A program made the translations under genes and the position numbers. A stretch of DNA of 64,000 nt from Euwallacea fornicatus (lineage: Eukaryota; Arthropoda; Insecta; Coleoptera; Curculionidae): the NCBI RefSeq assembly GCF_040115645.1, contig NC_089544.1, positions 496,001 to 560,000 of the forward strand, written 5' to 3'. Each line of letters opens with the position of its first letter. Position 1 is the first letter of the stretch. This document shows, one piece after another, positions 56,471-64,000 of this stretch. The notes below the pieces were generated by a model, which made no database searches, was not told the DNA's origin, and saw only the letters and a list, made by a program, of their open reading frames with translations.

Positions 56471-59400
56471 ATGACTAGCTCAAGTTCCACAGACACCAAT
56501 GGATCCAAAAATTATTTCGTAAACTTCAACCAAGACTCAACGTAAGTAATTACGCGTCTTATTTGTTGATAAATAACTTATGAGCATTGTGGCCTGGCCA
56601 GTCCATTGTTTCTGATACAAAGTAATAGCAATAACGTATTGTCATTGTACCACTTAGGTAGACCCATAGGGTACCCAATGTCTTGTGCAATGTGGAGTCA
56701 ACCATTGCCTAACAGTATGTTACACACCAAGGTTCTTAAGTACATTGTTTTGAACAGCAAGATTTCAGCCTCAGGCATGCCATGCTGGGGATGTGTTGTA
56801 CCATGATTAATATATGACTTTTTCTGCTACTAAACTTGACAAAATTGCAATAAACTTAATTAAACTTATGATAAATTGATCTCCAAATATAATGTATGTG
56901 GAAACATAATTATGTCCATAAACAAAACAATTGGGATAGGCACAGCATTGTGGCCTATTAGCTTGCTGGATGTATAATGAGCAAAGCAGCGGCTATTATT
57001 AACCTGTTAATCACCTATTTTAAAAGAAAAACAAGAAAATATACTTTATAGTCATTCAATAAGTTAAATAATGGTCTTCTTTAAAGCTAGTAGCTGACAA
57101 TACATTTTAACTAGAATTTTAGTTTTAATTCAATAAAGCTTTCTTTGTTCAAACTTGACCTAAAATCTTCCCCATTAACCTTTTTTTTATTGAAATGAGA
57201 ATTTTCCATGACTCTAGGTCAGGTGCACTAGAACCCCAATTATTCAAGAAAGTGCATGCCATAGATAGCCAATATCTTAGTTTATCTTGGAAAAAATATT
57301 TTTATTTTATTGGTCAGGATACAGTGCCTTGAAAAAGTGATCTCCATTTTAAGCTGTCTTGCCAATTTACACCAGAAAATGAACAAAAAGAAAATAGAAA
57401 ATGTCTTTTTTTTTTTTCTAAGATGCTCTGCACATCCCAAAGTAGCCACATTTGATAAAATACCAAGTTGTTTTGCCCATAGAAATATACTTATACTAAC
57501 AATATAATGGCATTAACAAATAAATTATTTTAATCATCTGAGTTTTCAACATTTGTAGGTACCTGTTCCTCTGTAGGAATGGTGTTACAAAGGAAAAAAC
57601 ACCTACCATTACTAAGCAGGGATTAATTCATTTCTAATTTCTATCTTATCATGCCCAAATAAATGAGCAAACCTTTGTTATTTTTATCTTTGTTGTTATC
57701 TCAACTATTATTAATTTCTCCTGTGTTCTCCTCTTTATTCTTTCATATCTCTAGCCATATCATTTTTTCTGGTTCAAGATTGAAATAAAAGTTATTCCAC
57801 TTATGTTGTGACATCAAAAAAAATTTAGAAATGAACTTCCTTTCAATACTGTTTTTTGCAATATGCTACCAGCAACACCATCCTCCAAACGCTTCTTATG
57901 CGTCGATATTTTTCCACTCAACATATATTTATAATATCCATATGAGTTCATAGATTTTGATCTTTAAAAGTCCTAACTAATTAGCCTTAACATTTATCCT
58001 CTGCAAATTATATCCAATTTTAACTATTTGCAGATCACTAGCTGTTGGAGGCAAATTCGGCTATAAACTGTTTTCACTGGGGTCCGTTGAGCACCTGGAG
58101 CAGATCTACAGTAATGCCAATGGAGACTCCCGAATCGTCGAACGCTTGTTCAGCAGCAGCCTTGTGGCCATGGTGTCCCTGGCCGCGCCCAGGAAGCTGA
58201 AAGTGTGCCATTTTAAGAAAGGAAGTGAAATATGTAATTACTCATATTCAAATACGATATTGGCTGTTAAACTTAACAGGTAAATTGATGTTTAACTTTG
58301 TTGTCAACGAACTTTTTCAAGGGCTACATGAATACAATATGTTATTATCTCTTTTTTTACAGGGCCAGGGTGGTGGTCTGTTTGGAAGAGAGCCTTTACA
58401 TTCACAACATTAGAGATATGAAAGTTCTTCATACAATACGAGATACCCCGCCAAATCCAAAAGGCTTGTGCGCCCTAAGTTCTAATAGCGAGAATTGTTA
58501 TTTGGGATACCCTGGGTCGTCATCAGTGGGAGAAGTTCAGATTTTCGACGCTATGAATTTGGTAAGTCTCTAAACAGATATGTAGTGTATGATCAACGGC
58601 TCTTTCAGATCTTTTGGTTGTTTCTTTTTTCCATTTTTAATCGGTGGCATGGTTTTTCTTTCAGAACGCAAAGATTATGATCCACGCCCATGACAGTCCA
58701 CTAGCAGCGTTAGCATTTACCCCTAACGGGCTAAAAATCGCCACTGCTTCGGAAAAGGGAACAGTTATAAGAGTATTTTCGGTCACCGATGGAACGAAGC
58801 TATTTGAGTTCCGAAGAGGAGTGAAAAGATGTGTTTCAATATCCTGTCTTTCCTTTAGTATGTGTGGACAATTCTTAGCCTGCAGTAGTAACACCGAGAC
58901 AGTTCACATATTTAAGTTAGAAGAACCTAGAGATAGGTAAGTTTCAATGTAGTTTATAGTACAAATATTAACTGAGTATAAGATTTGTGAATGTACCAGT
59001 TAAAGGGTAACAGGATCATTTGTTAATCTACTAAAACGTCACGTGTGATATGCCATTTTAGTCCTAAGAAAAGCGCAGAAGAAAGCAGTTGGATGAACTA
59101 TTTCTCCACGTATTTACCTACCCAAGTTACTGACGTGTTTACCCAAGGACGAGCCTTTGCGACTGCTTACTTACCCATTGGAGGCGTGAAGAATGTCATT
59201 TCAATAGTTTAGTGAGTAATTTTGCTTCATTTTTTTAGTATTGAACCTTACTAACAGGGGCCTTCTCTAACTAATCTAACCAATTCCCGATGTTTTAGCA
59301 TCAAAGACGGACTCAGACTTTTAGTAGCTACAGAAGACGGAGTGTTTTACATATATAATTTTGACTCCAACGAAGGGGGCGACCTGCAATTGTACAAGAC

Positions 59401-62400
59401 ATACCAACTAGACGATTGCGGTTCCGATCAAGCTGACGCAACGCCTAAAGCCGCCGATAGTGACAAGCCAATCGCAGGTAAGACGAGTACTTGTGTTCAA
59501 GTAGCATTGGTTTGATCTTTGTTTTGTCCAGTTTTTAGTTTTCATTGCGTAATTGTAGAGTATCGTTTGACTATTTCTTGCTAAAGCGAAAGGCATTTGA
59601 ACCTGTGAGAGTATCGTAATTTTTCTTGATGCTCTCAGATCAAAAATCAATGCCGACATTTATATTTGAGTAGGTTTCCCTGTACACTCCCCATCCTTAC
59701 TACGCTCCTTTAGCGACAATGTTTGCCACACAAGCAATAGATGTAATTAGTTTCACCAGTATAATGGGCTTGTTTGATGGATAATTCAATATTTTTATAT
59801 GGTGTTATTGGTAGCAGTATTGCTGTGGGAAGAATACCAGGACACTGTAGTAGTCGAATTAGTTGAAATGAAATTTGTGTATTAAACAGAGTATTTCCTA
59901 GTCATATGGCACAAATTTCGGTCCCAAGTTGCTGCTTTGCGCTTGGTTATTCGATGAAATTGATTCCTTGTTTAGTCCTTATGATTAAATTTATCCTGAT
60001 TGAAGCCCAAAATACTGGCATTCTTTAATCAATGCAGGCACTTCTTCCTCTGCCGCTTGTCGTATCAGGAGTTACTGCCTTACCTCCTTACTTTCCTCGT
60101 ATAATATGAATTATGAGTACGAATGCATGGTTTTGAAAAGTTACTCGTGCAAACATGCGTAATATTTTGTTTTACTTAAAGCAAGTGTTAAATCCATGTA
60201 GTAAGTCGAATACTAACATTATTAGAACATAATCACGACCTATTTAACGAGTTTTAATAGGTTTAGGTAACCGGATGACTAAGCAAATATTGCACAAGCC
60301 TTGCGTTGAACCAATACTTTTGTGTCCCATTCTTACTATCGAAAGTTGCTATTGAAGTAGTTTCATTTTATGTTTTAAAAGTGCATAAGTAGAAAATTAT
60401 AGGTTACAGTTTGTTGATATACAGGGTGTTTCATAATAATATAGCAAAAAATTCAGGAGGTGCGTCAGTTGATGATTGGAAGAAAAATAGTTCATACGAA
60501 CATGAGTCCCGTTTCGCTTCTTGCTGATATATAGGGTGGAAAAAAATGTTGCTTTGTTCTAAATAGGTACGTTCCAGCATTAAGCACTTTCATGGAAATT
60601 GGGGAGCCTGAAATAGATGTAGAAACACATCTTTTAAGGAGGAAAACGATGGTTACACTTTCACCAGTGGCGCCCCCAGTGATATGACCATGAACACTTT
60701 AAACGAAAAATATGATACGTCACTGTTTCTTTATATAAGAATAAGTTTCTCGATGCTCCATATTTCAGCGAAGAAAAGATCTCTTGAACATATTTCATAA
60801 CGTTATCGGAAATTCGTGGGAAACTAAAAAACAAAAAAATGTTCGCCCCATGTTTCAGGCAGGAACCGATAAGAGACCCACGTTCATACGGACTTTTTTC
60901 CCTAAAATCATTCACGGATTCGCCCCCTGAATTTTTCACGTATCATTATGAACTCACCTAGCATATTAACTTTGAAACGAGGCTTGAAGCAGTAGAACTA
61001 ACAACTAAACTGTAAATACGGGGAGTCTCACAGGGAACTGTGAATCGATCAATTCCGAAACGCCATGCGATGATCATGCAATTTCTTGTACAGGGCGCTT
61101 CCTAAAAGGAGCAGGGCTGCACGTCTCCATATGAGACAGAAAAGAATTTGATGGACGTTTTTTGGTCGCTCGATTGCTAAGCACTTCCAGACCAATGTGC
61201 GTATGAATTTACTTTTCCTCAATCACCCTGTCGTTTTTTCCCGTAATCGATCGATGCTATTCCCGGTGCGATACCCACACACAGCGACGTCACTTTTATA
61301 ATCACCATCATTGGAATCTTCCAACGGGTTATTACAGTTACAGGGCCGGTTAAATTAGGATGCATTTTAATTTCCATTAAGAATCCACCTTGAAAGTAGA
61401 TTAAACCGGTCTCGAAATATCGCGAGAAGAAATCGATCAGCTTTCAAGGCGGATTCTCCCTGAGCATTGAGATGAGCAACTTCTGCATGATTTGACCGAC
61501 GTTGTGGCTGCGATCCTTTCGGGGACCCCGAGGGTGGTCGTGGTGAAAGTGGCCAAAAAGCATAACTTAACGAGTTGAATAAATCAGACGTTTCGAGGGG
61601 GTCTTAAGGAAACTGACTTTTCACGTTGTCTTATTTAGGTTTGTACAGATTCTATTGGGAAGTTGTACCAAGGCGTAATTAACTTGGGAAGCTGCGACAG
61701 TAACTAGTAACGATTAGACTGAACTGACTGATAGATTTAGGTTATTTTTTAACTATGTTATTTAGCATATCGTTGTGTGTTCGTTATTAAAGAGATAGTT
61801 TTGTACGACATATTATACTTCTTATAAGGCTAGGTTTCATCAGTTGCAAATCGGCTAACGGCAGGGCTGTTCGATTACTTGGATTATTAGCCACGTAGAG
61901 ACAACTTCGTGCTCTTAAATGTACTAAACCACCTTGCATGACAATGTGGAAACAATTTAATCTACGTAATACACATCACATTCAGTTTGTTTCTCATTCG
62001 CTTTGAGTAACTTTTCGAAACGAGATCCTCCCCTTTAGGCGAATGTCAGCTGTAATAAACACCTACCTTCCAATTAATATGTTTTATTTCTCCTTCCGTT
62101 CTGCAGTACTGTGAAACCGTTAATAATTACGTCCGCTGTAGATAATCCCCTTTCCAAAGTAGTTTGCAGTAACCCTTATCCAACAATGATTTTCTTTGTT
62201 ATGCAAGGCCTTCTAGGTAGCTACGCTGGCATCGTGAAAGGAAACCCCTCGGGCCGAATGTCAGGTACTGGTCAGTATAATATTTCTAACCATTTTTATA
62301 CGTATTAGGAACTTTCATTTTTTTTTGCTTTGGTCATCTTAGGACGGGAGCTATTCGTTATTTAAATGCAGCTATTTCTCGTTCACCATTTTGTGACGAA

Positions 62401-63620
62401 ACGTTCGTTAACGCTCAAATTTTGCGCATATCTGCATTCAAATGGGATACGTAACGTTTACAAGATGATCTCTTTACTCCATAATGAAACTTACTCCTTC
62501 CTGTTAAGGTAAAATTGTTAGCATGAGGTGGTATGCATATCCATGCTACTTCAGTCTGATGCGAAGGTACCACACTGTTTATTTACAAGACGATTTGTTT
62601 AGATAACGCTTCGATTTTTTGCTTATTAGTATGCTTCACTAACCAATAATGTCAACGAGTTTCAAATGCCTTTCTGTAAGGCTTGTTTATGCTAATGAAT
62701 ATTGACACGTTTATGCATACTAATTTTCCTGAAGTTTTTGCCTTCTCTTAAGTTAACACAAATGTGTATGCATAATCGCACCTAATGGTCACTTAGATAG
62801 GTTTTTCGCCCCCCTGAATTTATTCATCCAGCGCCAACATCATCCATTTTGGCCCTTATGTTGTCTAATGTTGCATTTCTTTCGTTTCAGTTATAGCGAA
62901 TGATTGATTTTACTGACGCCGATGGTGTCTTTTCCAGGTCTTTTAATAATTTCCGTTGTAAAGTGTTCTATCGCGTTCTTGGATAATGCCCGATTTACGA
63001 ATAAAAATAAAAAATTAACAGACAAAATGAAGGAGCATTTAATCTGTGGATCGTTGCAGAGGTATTATGCCAAACTGTACCTCATAAATCAACGAAGTTC
63101 TCGACCGGTTCGAGATGAAGAGCTCCACAAATACGTTTAGAAACTATGAAAGATATTCTTCACCCACTTAATAATAATAAATTAAAAACAGTCACTTAGT
63201 ACCGACGAGTTCGCATACACAGGGTCCGACATCTGAACGAACAGCATGAGGATCTGGGGAACCGCAAGAGGTACAAAAGCGGTGGAATAGCAAAAAAAGC
63301 TGCGCGTTTTGAAGCTCAATTAAATTAACCGACTTTACGTCTGTTACTGTTCCTAAGATCTCCGTGCCGTCGATTCTTATGTGGGAGATCGAGGAAAACG
63401 TATGCGCTCATTCGGTCCATGCAACATTTCGCAACAATCATCATCGATCACTTCGAATCTGAACGATAAATCGTCACATCACTGACCAACTTTTCAAACT
63501 GCAGAGTCGGAAAAACTGCGGGAAATGGCCCAAGCCACTGAAGCTCCTCCACCGGACGGTTTTCACCTGACAGACGACCAGGAGTACCCCCCTTTAACTC
63601 AAAATAGCGACTTGGATTAA
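56471..63620 (+). CDS. WIPI2: WIPI2-type PROPPIN, Atg18 family (8 coding exons)
   Basis: Ortholog of WIPI2 (metazoan Atg18 paralog), a seven-bladed WD-repeat PROPPIN that binds PI3P on the phagophore and helps recruit the ATG12-5-16L1 machinery in autophagy. Exons: 56471-56541, 58034-58279, 58363-58561, 58665-58936, 59062-59211, 59299-59477, 62208-62264, 63505-63620; all junctions GT-AG, product 429 aa. Landmarks: YFVNFNQDSTSLAVG, IVERLFSSSLVAMVSL, APRKLKVCHFKKGSEICNYS, CLEESLYIHNIRDMKVLHT, AHDSPLAALAF, ATASEKGTVIRVFS, the phosphoinositide-binding FRRG (221-224), SNTETVHIFKLE, SYLPTQ-like TYLPTQVTDVFTQGRAFA, and an acidic C-terminal tail (EYPPLTQNSDLD). An in-frame TGA at 56435 supports the start. 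Introns 1 (1.5 kb), 6 (2.7 kb) and 7 (1.2 kb) are large. The 3' UTR probably continues beyond the window: I see no AATAAA after 63620. Confidence 0.96.
59478..62207. other. WIPI2 intron 6
   Basis: The largest intron of the gene (2.7 kb). Besides the inverted-repeat element it contains TACAGGGCGCTTCC at about 61091, another terminus-like motif. No nested gene recognised. Unlike intron 1 it has moderate CpG. Confidence 0.6.
60422..60961. mobile_element. Inverted-repeat (MITE-like) element in WIPI2 intron 6
   Basis: Left end CAGGGTGTTTCATAATAATA at 60422, preceded by TA, continuing through AAAAAATTCAGGAGG, TGATGATT and CATACGAACATGAGTC. The right end, read on the minus strand from about 60961, shows CTAGGTGAGTTCATAATGAT, GAAAAATTCAGGGGG, TGAATGATT and TATGAACGTGGGTC. 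The arms are imperfect and at least about 95 bases long. There is no coding capacity. It sits well inside the 2.7-kb intron, away from splice sites. Confidence 0.75.
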
Positions 63621-64000
63621 TGACTAAATCCTAGACAATGTCATATTACGCATTCTCGGTATATTTTAGAGTCTGGTCGTCAAATTGATGTTTCATTGTC
63701 CAGGGGGCATTTGCATATGTATTTCCCATGTTTATATAGGGTGGTCACTTACAATGCTCGCCGTTCGGATCGAGGAAAGGGGACCAGTTACACGGTGTTA
63801 CGCTTCAATAGGCAAAAATGTGATGACGATAGAATGTCGCTTTGTGCGTTCTTAAAAGGTGCAATTTAACCGACTTTGTAACTGGCACCTGGCCGAAGAT
63901 CCTGGTTAGGAGCATTGCAATAACGTTCGCCCTAAGTAGTATAAATGCGAATGGCGTAAATGCATTGGAATCAAAATAGTAACAGGTTCAGCCGATCAGA

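Overview
The window is nuclear DNA of an insect, or a close arthropod relative. Evidence: spliced genes with GT-AG introns and AATAAA signals, orthologs of the animal proteins SUB1/PC4, ERAL1 and WIPI2, and a dense litter of decayed IS630-Tc1-mariner transposons of insect type. I see no prokaryotic operon, CRISPR array, tRNA or complete rRNA gene. Species cannot be named from the sequence.

Region 1, about 1-51.6 kb: gene-poor and repeat-rich. I recognise five Tc1-like transposase copies (1995-3255 minus, 4234-6085 plus with a nested 0.9 kb insertion, 12177-13202 minus, 31152-32363 plus, 39637-41012 plus). There are four mariner remnants (16150-16406 plus, 16403-17437 minus, 27480-28140 minus, 32557-33722 minus) and two fragments of another DD34D transposase group often annotated in insects next to DUF4817 (19745-20050 plus, 38739-39480 minus). 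A probable DUF7869-type transposase remnant lies at 42859-43361. Several elements are defined only by terminal inverted repeats: 13678-14687, 29721-30616 and 37387-38202. Other repeats are a perfect 26-bp minisatellite (858-1013, degenerate to 1071), an 8-bp purine microsatellite, a roughly 100-bp tandem repeat (49101-49345), a three-copy interspersed repeat (9.0, 11.3 and 47.3 kb), and GC-rich blocks that look like non-LTR retrotransposon pieces. I found no convincing host gene here.

Region 2, about 51.7-64 kb: three compact housekeeping genes. SUB1/PC4 (minus, 2 coding exons, 109 aa) and ERAL1 (minus, 6 coding exons, 361 aa) lie in tandem. WIPI2/Atg18-type PROPPIN (plus, 8 coding exons, 429 aa) is divergent from ERAL1 across about 1 kb of CpG-containing promoter DNA. 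All coding exons were joined by eye with consensus splice sites and intact reading frames. The genes do not form one pathway: SUB1 is a nuclear transcription coactivator, ERAL1 a mitochondrial small-subunit rRNA chaperone, and WIPI2 a PI3P effector of autophagosome formation.

The most striking whole-window signal is base composition. CpG is almost absent from the bodies of SUB1, ERAL1 and the 5' part of WIPI2, but is plentiful in the transposon-rich left side and at the ERAL1-WIPI2 promoter. That is the footprint expected of germline gene-body methylation in an insect.
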